Assembly: GCA_030604405.1 (NCBI GenBank)
Contig: JAUVVY010000017.1
Coordinates: 1 to 64,000 of the forward strand
DNA length: 64,000 bases
Direction: 5' to 3'
From: a bacterium
Lineage (GTDB): Bacteria; Armatimonadota; Zipacnadia; Zipacnadales; UBA11051
Shown here piece by piece: positions 35,836-44,897 of the stretch (its first letter is position 1; each line of letters begins with the position of its first letter). The translations under genes and the position numbers were made by a program. The notes under the pieces are model-generated. The model saw only the letters and a list, made by a program, of their open reading frames with translations, did no database searches and had not been told where the DNA came from.

Positions 35836-37305
35836 ATGAAATGGACAGTTCTGTTGCGTATTGCGTTGGTCGTAGCGGGCTTCGCAGCCGGTCTGACGAT
35901 CTACCGTGCGCAGGACCGGGCGCGGCAGGAGCAATCATCCCGGCTGCCGTATTCGGTGTGGCAGGAGCTGGCCCATCAGCAGTTGATTCAGCCGGATATG
36001 ACGATGCGACTTTCGTTTTTTGCCGAGCAGTTGCGCTTGCGTCTGGGCTTCGAGCCGCCCCGTTTGATGCACCCCGACTACCTCTACGACAAAGCCGTAT
36101 CCCGATACGAGCGGATAGTTCTGGCTCGCCGCCGGGGTCCGGATCCCGCCGAGGACAATCCGTACGCCAAGTACCGGCTCGGGATTATCTACGCGCTGCG
36201 GGATTATCCGGAGCAGGCACAACTGCTGTTTTTGGATGCGGCCAGGCGTGATCCAGACAATGGGCCGGTATATTTAGCCCTCGCGCGGCTGTTTTCCCCC
36301 GATGTCAAGGACGACAAGGAGCTCCGGGGCGTACTGCCGCAGTTGGAAAAACTGCCGCGCTGGCTGCAGGACATGACACTTCCGCGCTATTACAAGCTGA
36401 CAGACAATGATGCCCTGGCGGCGGCTGCGCGCAAGACGGCAAGGGCGCATCAGTGGTCATTCGGCGTGTGGGTGCTGATTCTGGCCGCGGTGCTATTGGT
36501 CGTGGCCGGTGTTGGCGTCCAGCTAATGGTGGCGGCGGTATGGCGGGGAGCATTCGGTACACTCAAGCGCACTGACGCCGGTCAGGCCCGAATACCGTTG
36601 CTGGTGCCGTGGCGTCTGCTGGATGCCGCCGAGGTGCTGCTGGTGTTGTTCGTGGCGCTGGTGCTGCTTGGCGTGTTGGGCGGGCTGGCTATCGGCTATC
36701 TCGGTCAAGCCGCCAGCGGCCCCGTCGCCCGAGCGGGGCTGATCGCTGCCCAATACCTGGTCTTCGTACTGATCGGATTTCTAATAATGATGCGGCGGGT
36801 CAAAGCACCCAGCGAGCAGAAGCTGAGCGTGCTGGGATTGCGCGCTGTGGGCCGGCTGGGGCCGCTGGTGTATGCCGGCGTGGCCGGCTATAGCATCTAC
36901 CTGCTGGCGCTCATAGCCCAAGGCCTGATCGTGCACAGCACGCCGCTGGCACAGCTCGAAGGTCTGCAAATGGGAGTGAGGCTTCTCGGGCAGCAAAGTG
37001 CGGTGTCCATCGTGGTGTACCTGGCGCTGCTGGGGCTGGTGGCTCCGGTCGCCGAGGAGCTGATCTTTCGCGGCTTTGTCTATGCCGCCCTGCGCCGCTA
37101 TCTGCCGCCGCTTGCGGCGGTGGGTCTGAGTGCAATCGTCTTCGGGGTAATGCACATGAATAGCCTGGCGCTGGTGCAGATTGTAGGCATCGGTATAGTG
37201 CTGGCCGTGCTGTACGAACGGACGCGGTCGGTGATACCCTGCATCGTGTGCCATGCGATGAATAATATACTGGTGTTCTGCTTGATGTTGCTGGTAAACT
37301 ACTAG
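35836..37305 (+). CDS. CPBP family intramembrane metalloprotease with N-terminal TPR-like region
   Basis: A 489-residue membrane protein. An N-terminal anchor helix is followed by a soluble alpha-helical region (about residues 70-190, AKYRLGIIYALRDYPEQAQLLFLDAARR, TPR-like), then a helix bundle with the CPBP/Rce1 motifs: EELIFRGFVYAALRRY (EExxxR), FGVMHMN (FxxxH-like) and HAMNN. These are glutamate/histidine metalloprotease residues. GTG 35812 and ATG 35827 are open alternatives; no ribosome site decides the start. Confidence 0.85.
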   Translation: MKWTVLLRIALVVAGFAAGLTIYRAQDRARQEQSSRLPYSVWQELAHQQLIQPDMTMRLSFFAEQLRLRLGFEPPRLMHPDYLYDKAVSRYERIVLARRRGPDPAEDNPYAKYRLGIIYALRDYPEQAQLLFLDAARRDPDNGPVYLALARLFSPDVKDDKELRGVLPQLEKLPRWLQDMTLPRYYKLTDNDALAAAARKTARAHQWSFGVWVLILAAVLLVVAGVGVQLMVAAVWRGAFGTLKRTDAGQARIPLLVPWRLLDAAEVLLVLFVALVLLGVLGGLAIGYLGQAASGPVARAGLIAAQYLVFVLIGFLIMMRRVKAPSEQKLSVLGLRAVGRLGPLVYAGVAGYSIYLLALIAQGLIVHSTPLAQLEGLQMGVRLLGQQSAVSIVVYLALLGLVAPVAEELIFRGFVYAALRRYLPPLAAVGLSAIVFGVMHMNSLALVQIVGIGIVLAVLYERTRSVIPCIVCHAMNNILVFCLMLLVNY

Positions 37306-37317
37306 GTGTTGATTGTG

Positions 37318-37530
37318 TGTTCGGCTGCCCTTCGGCTTCGCTCAGGGCCTGCGGGAAGGCCGAACCAGGCGCCAAAGGCCCCCTCACCCCTTCAATTCCC
37401 CTGTCCCTCAGGGAGAGGGGAGAACAGCAACGGCAACGGAGTCGGGCAGGATGCCCGACCCACGGAATTTTTGAGGAATGCACGAGCTACGCGGATAATG
37501 CTCGGGAAACCCTGTGCCACGCGATTATAC
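37318..37530. repeat. Repeat block before DUF167: D, B and A units
   Basis: Family D (CCCTTCGGCTTCGCTCAGGGC, about 37328-37348), a family B hairpin (CCCTGTCCC-tca-GGGAGAGGGG, about 37400-37420), and a GTCGGGCAGGATGCCCGAC hairpin (about 37441-37460) followed by GGAATTTTTG. No gene is evident. Confidence 0.65.
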
Positions 37531-37580
37531 TGGGGGAAGACCGAGCTACATGAGTTGAGCTGAGCTTGGCAAGAGTTACA

Positions 37581-37859
37581 ATGGCACCGGTAAAACTGTC
37601 GATCCGAGTGACACCAAGGGCGGCAAATGACGAGCTGTGCGGCTGGCAAGGCAAGCAACTGGCAGTGAAGGTGACCGCGCCACCAGTCAAAGGTGCAGCC
37701 AATAAGGCAGTCATCAAACTGCTGGCGAAGACGCTGGGTCTGCGGGCGGCCGACATCAGTATCATCAGCGGCCAAAGCTCGCGGAGCAAAATGGTGGCCA
37801 TAGAAGGTTGTAGCCGCCCCGAACTGCTGCAAAGGCTGCGAAAGGCGCTGCAAGAGTGA
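37581..37859 (+). CDS. yggU: DUF167/YggU family protein
   Basis: A 92-residue protein of the DUF167 (YggU) family, often near yggT/proC. Characteristic features are KLSIRVTPRAAND near the start, the central LAVKVTAPPVKGAANKAVIKLLAK, and a closing QSSRSKMVAIEG. Biochemical role unknown. TTG 37566 or ATG 37581 may start it; neither has a strong site. Its stop overlaps the next gene's GTGA start by 4 bases. Confidence 0.9.
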   Translation: MAPVKLSIRVTPRAANDELCGWQGKQLAVKVTAPPVKGAANKAVIKLLAKTLGLRAADISIISGQSSRSKMVAIEGCSRPELLQRLRKALQE

Positions 37860-38677
37860 CGGGCCTGCAGACCATCTATCTATACGATGACCCGGACAGC
37901 CAGGGGCTGGATATTGACTACCTGGCCGGCTACCTGGCCTCCGAGCTTCCGCGCGTTGAAGTGGGTGTGCGCACCGACTTCGTCACCCACCATCTGGGAC
38001 GCTTCAGTGAGGAGGAGCGTGACACGCTGGAAGCCGAACTGCGTAAGCAACTTGAGGGGGGCACAGTTGGGGCGGTGGCGCGCGCTCAGGAGCCGCCAAT
38101 CACGGAGAGCACGGAGGACAGCGATCTGCAAGAAATGTATGTTGCGCGATCGCTGCAGGCGGCGATGCGGCTGCTGATTCCTCAAGAAGAGGCGGACATG
38201 GCGCAGTTGCACATCATATTCTGTTCGGAGTTGCTTGGGGAATTCGACGTGCAAAACGGCCCGCCCTGCGACACGCTCCGGACACTGCAGGCGGGTGTGG
38301 CGGCCCTGGGAAGCCCGACCGTCATCTCAACCAGCGGACTGATCGAAGCGCCAAAACGACCCCGCGAGTACCACTTCAAACGGACACAGTACCTGATGTT
38401 TGGCGCCGATGAACACCTCGACGAGCTTGCCGAGCAGTTCGCGGATCGGACCGTGGGCTATGGTGATCCTCGCCTCAACGAGCTGCTCAAGGGCTACCTG
38501 TTGATTGCTGTGATCTATCGAGCCACCGGTGAGGGACCGTGCTCCGAGCCGACATGCCCACTCTACGCGGCCAGAACACAACAGGAGCTGCTCGAGGCAC
38601 AGGCGGGGGCGCAAAGTCGCATTTGCCAACGTCATCGGGAGATTCTCAACGCCCTCGGCGAGCCGCTGTACGAGTAG
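37856..38677 (+). CDS. Uncharacterised protein, possible DUF6775-like metallopeptidase
   Basis: A 273-residue soluble protein starting at GTG 37856, which overlaps the DUF167 stop. It opens TIYLYDDPDSQGLDIDYLAGYLASELPRVEV, has a central IIFCSELLGEF segment, and ends with CSEPTCPLYAARTQQELLE and a CQRH motif. The layout recalls DUF6775 putative metallopeptidases, but I cannot confirm an HExxH-type motif. Translational coupling suggests a shared process with YggU. Confidence 0.55.
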   Translation: MTGLQTIYLYDDPDSQGLDIDYLAGYLASELPRVEVGVRTDFVTHHLGRFSEEERDTLEAELRKQLEGGTVGAVARAQEPPITESTEDSDLQEMYVARSLQAAMRLLIPQEEADMAQLHIIFCSELLGEFDVQNGPPCDTLRTLQAGVAALGSPTVISTSGLIEAPKRPREYHFKRTQYLMFGADEHLDELAEQFADRTVGYGDPRLNELLKGYLLIAVIYRATGEGPCSEPTCPLYAARTQQELLEAQAGAQSRICQRHREILNALGEPLYE

Positions 38678-38789
38678 AAGACTGTCAGCGGAACTCATAG
38701 GCGGGCAGGTTGGGAGCACGTAAGAAGCGAATAGCATATAGAACCTAAGAAGCAGTACAGCCGATTCGGGCACAGGAGGGATCGTCGAA

Positions 38790-39590
38790 ATGTCTAAGTG
38801 CAGCAGAATCCGAGCAAGTGGCCTGTCGTTAGTCTTCACGGCGCTGCTGGTGGCCGGCGTTACCGCATTGGCAACGGCCGGCCCGCAGACCGAGTACAAG
38901 GAATTTCGCTATCACTCCGGCCTGCCCGGCAACAATTCGGGCGTTACCGCGGACGGCAAGGTCGGAGCGGTGGGCGCAGTACAGATGTGCGTGCCGGTAG
39001 CCTACACGCCATCCAAGAACACCTACGTGATTGATGCCAACGTTGGTATGCAGAAGAGTGGGCTGACGCTTGCTTATCGCGGCACAGAAGCCAACGGCAC
39101 TCTGAACTTCGGTCTAGGCTTTGGCCGTCCGGGCCGTGGCCTGTACTTCAGCTACATGGTCACCGCCTACCAGTGGGAACCAGTGTATAACGTGCAGTGG
39201 CAGGTTCGTCCCAAGGACGACGCCGGGCCGGCGATCGCTATCGGCGGGATTGACCTGACCAATCAGCGTGCCTCCTCAAGTAAGAGGCCGTTCGTCGGCG
39301 ACGCGCGCAGCTACTACGTAGTCGCCACCGAGCAGTTCGGGAGCGAGGAGCACCCGATTTACGCAACGCTTGGCCTCGGCACTGGCCGCTTCAAGGGCGC
39401 GTTCGGCGGGCTTTGCTACCGGCTCGACGAAAAGCTGGCGCTGTCGGCCGAATACGACAGCCTGGGTGTCAACGGCTGCGTCACCTACGGGCTCAAGGAG
39501 CCGACAAGTGACAGCAACCTGGTGCTGTTTTTCGGCATCGCCGACCTCGACAAGCTGTCCTACGGACTGACCTATACCAAGAACAATTAG
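38790..39590 (+). CDS. Exported beta-rich (possibly outer-membrane barrel) protein
   Basis: A 266-residue protein with a signal peptide ending LATAG (about residue 30) and a C-terminus of alternating aromatic/hydrophobic residues (LFFGIADLDKLSYGLTYTKNN), as in outer-membrane beta-barrels. Repeated strand patterns (GLTLAYRGTE, LNFGLGFGRPGRGLYFSYMVTAYQW, ALSAEYDSLG) support a barrel. Start ATG 38790 follows AGGAGGG. If so, the organism is diderm. Function unknown. Confidence 0.6.
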   Translation: MSKCSRIRASGLSLVFTALLVAGVTALATAGPQTEYKEFRYHSGLPGNNSGVTADGKVGAVGAVQMCVPVAYTPSKNTYVIDANVGMQKSGLTLAYRGTEANGTLNFGLGFGRPGRGLYFSYMVTAYQWEPVYNVQWQVRPKDDAGPAIAIGGIDLTNQRASSSKRPFVGDARSYYVVATEQFGSEEHPIYATLGLGTGRFKGAFGGLCYRLDEKLALSAEYDSLGVNGCVTYGLKEPTSDSNLVLFFGIADLDKLSYGLTYTKNN

Positions 39591-39614
39591 CAGCAGGGAC
39601 TCAACGAGTCAATC

Positions 39615-39690
39615 AAGACCTGAGGTCCAAAAGCATCCGGCCGCCATATCAAGCTGCCCGTTTGTGGCTGGGCGATAGTCAGGTCTTTGT
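39615..39690. other. Long-range inverted repeat after the barrel gene; rest of gap featureless
   Basis: AAGACCTGA (39615-39623) pairs with TCAGGTCTT (39679-39687), and the second arm is followed by TGTTGTTTG. The enclosed 55 bases include a small GCTGCCCG/TGGCTGGGC hairpin. It may terminate the barrel gene. The remaining bases up to the HTH operon promoter show no gene. Confidence 0.4.
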
Positions 39691-39890
39691 TGTTTGAGTG
39701 TGATGCGTGTAACCAAGTGGCCCGCACCCGCTACGGCTCTCTCTTCGGTCTGTGCACCAATCAACTACTAGGCATACTGAATGAGTGATCATGGGCGTCC
39801 ATGGAGCCTGAGGGCATCGTTCAACAGCCAGTATTCGAACGCCCATTCCCCTGCTTATGCACAAATGCAACCCTTCGGCTGCGTCACCTG

Positions 39891-39919
39891 TTGAAATTTG
39901 TTAGGGTATAATGTATAAT
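39891..39919 (+). promoter_or_regulatory. Promoter of the HTH-HEPN operon
   Basis: TTGAAA (39891-39896) and TATAAT (39914-39919) lie 17 bases apart; a second TATAAT at 39907-39912 overlaps the spacer. Transcription would start near 39926, leaving a leader of about 140 bases before the first gene, long enough to carry regulation. Confidence 0.65.
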
Positions 39920-40066
39920 AGTTAGTCGAAGTTCTGCAATAGGACGAAGGTCTTACGCGTCTCGCTAGATGCTTGCACGGGACTCGGCAGTCCAGGGTCG
40001 AATCGTGTTCTTGAGCATTTCCATTAGGTATCAGCAACAGAGCTGAAGGTTCAGGAGGCGGATAAC

Positions 40067-40411
40067 TTGGGAGACAATAGGCTATCGCAGGAGACGATTG
40101 CACTACTGCGTGTTGCTAACTACACGACAATATGTAAGCTCCTGAAACAGGAGTTGCGCGACGAAAAGACTCTTCGCGTCTATACTGCTACCGATGGTAA
40201 GCACACACAGACTGACATTGCGGCGGCTGCGGAGGTAAGCCAGCCTAGAGTGTCGCGGCTCTGGAACCGTTGGCTGCATCTGGGACTACTAGTCAAGAGC
40301 AAGGATGGGGAAGTTCGTTCCTTGTTTGATCCGGAAGTATATGGGATAACTCAATCCACAGTCGCCAAGAAAAAGCCAAAAGGGAAAGCAAATGCCGAAA
40401 ACCGAGAGTAG
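40067..40411 (+). CDS. Winged-helix DNA-binding protein, first gene of HTH-HEPN operon
   Basis: A 114-residue basic protein beginning at TTG 40067 behind an excellent AGGAGG (40053-40058). The middle is a winged-helix motif (TQTDIAAAAEVSQPRVSRLWNRW) followed by LHLGLLVKSKDGEVRSLFDPEVYGI, like MarR/ArsR-type regulators. It overlaps the next gene by 20 bases. Probably a DNA- or RNA-binding antitoxin or autoregulator; no close family recognised. Confidence 0.7.
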   Translation: MGDNRLSQETIALLRVANYTTICKLLKQELRDEKTLRVYTATDGKHTQTDIAAAAEVSQPRVSRLWNRWLHLGLLVKSKDGEVRSLFDPEVYGITQSTVAKKKPKGKANAENRE

Positions 40412-40631
40412 CGATAAAGACATGATTGAGCGACTGGACATCATCATCGGTCTCCTATGCGAAATTGCCACCAGCCAGCCGTCCGAGGCTAGGGGATCGA
40501 TAACGGAGCGGATCGGTCTACTTCTTGAACTCGGATTGTCGCCAAGCGATGTCGGCAAGGTACTGGGCAAGGAGACCGGTTACGTGACCGGCGTGAGGTC
40601 AAGACTAAAAAAACAGGGAAAACTGTCCTAA
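40392..40631 (+). CDS. Small HTH-like protein, second gene of HTH-HEPN operon
   Basis: A 79-residue protein starting at ATG 40392, inside the end of the first gene. An N-terminal helix (ERLDIIIGLLCEIATSQ) precedes a sigma-like/Xre-like HTH (ERIGLLLELGLSPSDVGKVLGKETGYVTGVRSRLKK). It aligns along its length with the next protein. No family could be named. The next gene starts 1 base after its stop if GTG 40633 is used. Confidence 0.6.
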   Translation: MPKTESSDKDMIERLDIIIGLLCEIATSQPSEARGSITERIGLLLELGLSPSDVGKVLGKETGYVTGVRSRLKKQGKLS

Positions 40632-40650
40632 CGTGAAGGAGCAAGTCAAT

Positions 40651-40947
40651 TTGGACAATGGTAAAGGTATTGAGGAGATCGTCACCAAGCTCGACAGCGT
40701 CATCCGGTTATTGGCGCTCGACATCATCATGCGTATGGACGCCGAGAGCTGCACGAAAACTGATCAAATCGCGCGACTCGGAGCGGCGGGCATTGATCGC
40801 AATACAATAGCCGACATTGTTGGCACAACGCCAGAGACGGTGAGCGTTACATTGAGCCAACTCAAATCAGAGCGCAGTAAGGCCTCGCGGCGAAAGCAGA
40901 ACAGGAAAGCTGAGGATGGCGACACAAATCAACAAGGAAGTCTTTAG
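40651..40947 (+). CDS. Small HTH-like protein, third gene of HTH-HEPN operon
   Basis: A 98-residue protein, a diverged paralogue of the preceding gene: both carry L-D-x-V/I-I-R/G-L-L, a spacer, then an HTH of the form I-A/G-x-L-x-x-x-G-I/L ... I/V-V/L-G. GTG 40633 is open, but AAGGAG (40636-40641) lies inside that gene and 9 bases before TTG 40651, so TTG is the better start. The C-terminus is basic (KSERSKASRRKQNRKAED). It overlaps the HEPN gene by 32 bases. Confidence 0.6.
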   Translation: MDNGKGIEEIVTKLDSVIRLLALDIIMRMDAESCTKTDQIARLGAAGIDRNTIADIVGTTPETVSVTLSQLKSERSKASRRKQNRKAEDGDTNQQGSL

Positions 40948-41755
40948 CCAACTCCGACAGGAGCTTGGAAGAGAACGCGGCAACCCCGTGAGCCGACAGG
41001 CCGTCTATCAGCGCATCGCGCGCCTTCGCGAGGACGACGGCACGTTGAGCAAGGAACAAGCGGCGTATGTGTTGGCGTATGACAATGGCATCAATCTGGC
41101 CGACTATCTTTCGGCGGAAGAGTGTGCAGATATTCGGGACATTGTAAGCAAGAGGGCCTCTCCACCGGCCCGAGCGTCACAGAAGCCGGCTGACAGAAAT
41201 CGTAAGGGCCACGGCAACTCTGGAGGCGTGACCATTCATTTGCCGAAACTGAAAGTACACGATCCATTTCTACCGAAACGGCTGGCCGAAGAGTGCAAAC
41301 GCATGACCGAGTTTTATCCATACATATACCTCTTTGAGAATTCCTTGCGTGTGTTTGTCCAGAAGGTAATGGAAGGGAAGTTCGGCTCCGACTGGTGGTC
41401 ATCAGATCACGTTCCGGTAGCCGTGAATCGTAAAGTCAATAGACGTAGAGAAAGCCACGCCGCTAACGTTTGGCACAGTTCCTCGAATGCACACGAGATC
41501 TACTATACTGACATTAAAGACCTGAAGAAGATTATGCAAACTAACCGTGGGCTCTTTCAACCGTTCTTCAAGAAGCTCCCTGACAAGCTAGAATGGCTCA
41601 CGACTAAAATGGGCCACATTGAACTACATCGCAATATACTTGCCCACAGCAATCCCCTTGATAGAGGCAACTGCACAGAACTGAAGCATTACTTCGAGCA
41701 ATGGCAAAGGCAACTCAAGAAGATTGCTGCGGAAATTGATGCTGGCGGCTCTTGA
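40916..41755 (+). CDS. Swt1-type HEPN protein, candidate RNase toxin
   Basis: A 279-residue protein, last gene of the operon. Residues 22-78 are a helical domain (VSRQAVYQRIARLREDDGTL ... AYVLAYDNGINLADYLSAEE) seen at the N-terminus of Swt1-associated HEPN proteins. A charged linker follows, then a HEPN domain (YPYIYLFENSLRVFVQKVM). The R-x4-H motif RNILAH (about residues 239-244) marks an active metal-independent RNase in this superfamily. Start ATG 40916 follows AGGAAAGCTGAGG. One line (41221-41280) is 28 of 60 G+C, versus 39 of 60 in the GH116 gene, so the operon is probably acquired. Confidence 0.75.
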   Translation: MATQINKEVFSQLRQELGRERGNPVSRQAVYQRIARLREDDGTLSKEQAAYVLAYDNGINLADYLSAEECADIRDIVSKRASPPARASQKPADRNRKGHGNSGGVTIHLPKLKVHDPFLPKRLAEECKRMTEFYPYIYLFENSLRVFVQKVMEGKFGSDWWSSDHVPVAVNRKVNRRRESHAANVWHSSSNAHEIYYTDIKDLKKIMQTNRGLFQPFFKKLPDKLEWLTTKMGHIELHRNILAHSNPLDRGNCTELKHYFEQWQRQLKKIAAEIDAGGS

Positions 41756-41826
41756 ATCTGAGGGAAGGCATATAATCTAGTCCAAGGGCTGCGTAACAGG
41801 CTCGTAGGTCTAGGAGCCGAATAGTT

Positions 41827-44472
41827 ATGAGCGAATTTGCCGGATGCAGTGAAAAAGATTTTGGCGAATGGATGAGCCATCTTTACGACAGCGAGCGGAT
41901 CGTGTACCGCGGCCAGGCGCTGCGGGCCGTAGCAATGCCCCTGGGCGGCATCGGCGCCGGCCAGATCGCCATCTGCGGCGACGGCAGCTTGCGGCAGTGG
42001 GAGATCTTCAATGACGCCAACCACCAGGCCCAGATCCCCCATAGCTTCTTCGCAATACGCGCCCAGAGCGGCGAGGAAACGACGGCTGCGGTGCTGCAGA
42101 CTGATATGCTCTACCACGACGACTTCGAACCGGTGCCGTCTGTCAGCGACTGGATAGTCCCGGAGGCCTGCAAAGAGCTTCTGGGCGAACTGCCGGGAGT
42201 CGCAGAGACGGAGTTTGTGGGCGAGTACCCCTTCGCCGAGGTCAAATACATTGATGAAAAGCTGCCAGTGGAGGTCAGCCTGAAGGCGTTCTCGCCGATG
42301 GTGCCGCTGGACGTGAAGAACTCGTCGCTGCCCGCGATTGTGTTCTCGTTTCACGTGAAGCATTGCGGAGACCGGGCCGTAGAAGTGGCGCTGATGGCGA
42401 GCCTGCAAAACGCAGTCGGCTACGACGGGGCTGCCGAGGTCTCGGGCGCGACATGCCACTGCTATGGGGGCAATCACAACACTGCGGTCGAGCTGGCCGG
42501 GATGACGGCGGTGAATATGGAGAACGCCTGGCTGCCGACAGACAGCGCAGGTAACGGGAGCATGACGCTGGCGGCACTGGGGCAGGCCGGAACTGTCAAG
42601 TCATCGTGGGATGACCTGCAGGCTCTGTGGGCGGAGTTCGCGGAAAAGGGCGAGCTGACCGATAACTTCATCGAGGAGCCAAGCGCGGAGAGCAATACCT
42701 ACAACGCGGCGGTGTGCCAGAGCGTGACCCTGCAGCCCGGTGAAGAGGTCGAGCTGGTGTTCGTCTATAGCTGGTATTTTCCCAACCACTACGTGAACTG
42801 GGATCAGACCGGCTTTGGTGTCAGCGATGAAAAAAGTAAGTTCTGGCTGGGCAATATGTATAACAACTGGTTTGAGGGTGCGCTGGAGGTCGCGCAGTAC
42901 GTGCAGGACAACTACGCCGAGCTGGCCGGCCAGACCGAGCTGTTCCGCCGGACCTTCTACGACAGTACGCTGCCGTACTGGCTGCTCGACTGCATAAGCG
43001 CCAATGCCGCCGAGTTGCGCTCGCCGACTGTGCTGTTCAACGAGGATGAGAACCTGCACGGCTTTGAGGGCTGCTGCGGAGCCAGCACCGGTCACTGTCC
43101 CGCACACGGCTGCTGCCCGCTGAACTGCACCCATGTGTGGAACTACGAGATGACGCTTGCGAAGCTGTATCCCTCGCTGGAGCGCACCATGCGGCACACC
43201 GATCTGCTGGCCCAGCAACGCGAAGACGGCGGGATCATCTTCCGCACCGTGCTGCCGCTTTATCTGCCGCGCTGGCCGGAGAAGGACCCAGACAGGCCGA
43301 CCGTGGCCTGTGACGGGCACTGGGGGACGATCCTGAAGACCTACCGCGAGTACCGGCAGTGTGGGGATGAAGAGTTCCTGGCGGAGCTATGGCCGAGTGT
43401 CAAGCGGGCCTTTGAATACGGCTTTGGCACCTGGGACGAGAACGGCGACGGGATGCTGGAAGGGCGGCAGTGGAATACATACGACCTGAACTACTGGGGT
43501 AAGACCACCTATACGACCGGATTGTACCTGGCGGCCTTGCGGGCCGGAGAGAAAATGGCCGAGGTGATGGATGATGCGGAGCTGGCCGCAGACTGCCGGC
43601 AGCGCTATGAGAAGGGCTACCAGGTGGTGGATGAGGAGCTATTTGACGGGGAGTATTACGTCCAGGATGTGGACGAAGAAGCGCATCCTGAAATGCAATA
43701 TGGCAGGGGGTGCCTGACGGACCAGCTCTTCGGGCAGTGGTGGGCGCATGCACTGGATTTGGGCCATATACTGCCCCGGGAGCATGTGGAAGAGGCACTG
43801 ATGTCAGTTTACAAGTACAATTTCCGTCGCGACTTTGTCGGGTTCGAGCAGCAGCCGCGCATCTTCGCCTCGCCGGAGGATAAGGGCCTGCTAATCTGCA
43901 CCTGGCCGCACGGCGGCCGTCAGGAAAAGCCGATGCTATACTGTGACGAGGTGTGGAGCTCCCTGGCCTATCAGGTCGCCGGCGGGATGATCTATGAGGG
44001 CATAATCGAGCCGGCGCTGGTGCTGGTGAAGGCCGCACGTGAGGTCTACGACGGCAGCCGGCGCAGCCCGTGGAATGAGGTGGAATGTGGCGACCACTAC
44101 GTGCGGCCGATGAGCAGTTGGCTGCTGCTGGAAGCCGCGCAGGGCTATCGCTATGACGCAGCAGAGGAGAGCCTGGGCTTCGGCCCGAAGATGACGCCGG
44201 AGGACTTCCGCTCATTCTTCATCGCCGCCGCCGGCTGGGGCAGCTTCAGCCAAAGCGTCAGCGACGGGCAGCAGCAGGTGACGCTTACTCTCAGATGGGG
44301 AGAACTCTCGCTGGCGCGGCTGGAGTTGGAGATAGCACAAGGGGTGCGGGCTGAGAACATCGAGGTCTCAGTACCGGCTACTACAGAGCAAATAGATGAC
44401 CGGCTGGTGGTGAGGTTTGCAGAGGTGGTGAAGCTGAAAGCTGGTGACGTAATCAAGGTAAGAATCGGATAG
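41827..44472 (+). CDS. GH116 non-lysosomal glucosylceramidase-like enzyme (GBA2 type)
   Basis: An 881-residue glycoside hydrolase of family GH116. The GBA2 N-terminal domain (AVAMPLGGIGAGQIAICGDGSLRQWEIFND) is followed by the alpha/alpha barrel. The nucleophile Glu is probably in HVWNYEMTLAKLYPSLE and the acid/base Asp in RGCLTDQLFGQWWA, by analogy with TxGH116. No signal peptide is seen, so it acts in the cytosol on beta-glucosides, xylosides or similar. Start ATG 41827 follows AGGAG. It is not clearly linked to the HEPN operon upstream. Confidence 0.9.
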   Translation: MSEFAGCSEKDFGEWMSHLYDSERIVYRGQALRAVAMPLGGIGAGQIAICGDGSLRQWEIFNDANHQAQIPHSFFAIRAQSGEETTAAVLQTDMLYHDDFEPVPSVSDWIVPEACKELLGELPGVAETEFVGEYPFAEVKYIDEKLPVEVSLKAFSPMVPLDVKNSSLPAIVFSFHVKHCGDRAVEVALMASLQNAVGYDGAAEVSGATCHCYGGNHNTAVELAGMTAVNMENAWLPTDSAGNGSMTLAALGQAGTVKSSWDDLQALWAEFAEKGELTDNFIEEPSAESNTYNAAVCQSVTLQPGEEVELVFVYSWYFPNHYVNWDQTGFGVSDEKSKFWLGNMYNNWFEGALEVAQYVQDNYAELAGQTELFRRTFYDSTLPYWLLDCISANAAELRSPTVLFNEDENLHGFEGCCGASTGHCPAHGCCPLNCTHVWNYEMTLAKLYPSLERTMRHTDLLAQQREDGGIIFRTVLPLYLPRWPEKDPDRPTVACDGHWGTILKTYREYRQCGDEEFLAELWPSVKRAFEYGFGTWDENGDGMLEGRQWNTYDLNYWGKTTYTTGLYLAALRAGEKMAEVMDDAELAADCRQRYEKGYQVVDEELFDGEYYVQDVDEEAHPEMQYGRGCLTDQLFGQWWAHALDLGHILPREHVEEALMSVYKYNFRRDFVGFEQQPRIFASPEDKGLLICTWPHGGRQEKPMLYCDEVWSSLAYQVAGGMIYEGIIEPALVLVKAAREVYDGSRRSPWNEVECGDHYVRPMSSWLLLEAAQGYRYDAAEESLGFGPKMTPEDFRSFFIAAAGWGSFSQSVSDGQQQVTLTLRWGELSLARLELEIAQGVRAENIEVSVPATTEQIDDRLVVRFAEVVKLKAGDVIKVRIG

Positions 44473-44514
44473 AGGGACGTTGCAGCAGACCCCTATGGAA
44501 AGCAAGCGTAACAG

Positions 44515-44856
44515 ACTCGGGCTGGGACTGTAGTTATGCAAATGCTGTTGACGGCTGGGCCGGATTCTCGGCGGAAGCTGCGCTTCCGCCTCGTATGCGG
44601 CCCCTCCAAAAGGCAACGGCTCGACTTCTTAGCGCGTGAGTCGGGCTTTCCAGCCCGACGCCGCTGTCGTTGAGTCGTCCGGAGGGGCCGCGTCGAGCAG
44701 CGCCCTGTCGTATCGGGCGCTGGGAGGCCGGCCCACGCAGAATGCTACCAGGGCAATGTCTCCACACCCAGACAGCCAACGACAACGGCTGGGCCAGGCT
44801 TGCAAGCTTCGCAATGCAAAGCTTGCTGCGACAGGCCCCTCCATTACGACTAACGG
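44515..44856. repeat. Variable-hairpin elements C4, C5 (inverted) and C6 in tandem
   Basis: Three family C copies occupy this block. C4 (44557-44607) has a 9-base-pair apical hairpin (44570-44578 with 44582-44590). C5 (44681-44733) is inverted, with arms CAGCGCCC/GGGCGCTG (44698-44705 with 44715-44722). C6 (44791-44842) has arms GCAAGCTT/AAGCTTGC (44802-44809 with 44819-44826). A CTGTAGTTATGCA motif lies at 44529-44541. The block, with the tandem array after it, fills the 631 bases from GH116 to the methyltransferase. Confidence 0.75.
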
Positions 44857-44897
44857 CTGTCAGGCTGGAAAGCCTGACCCACGCGATTACTATTAAG

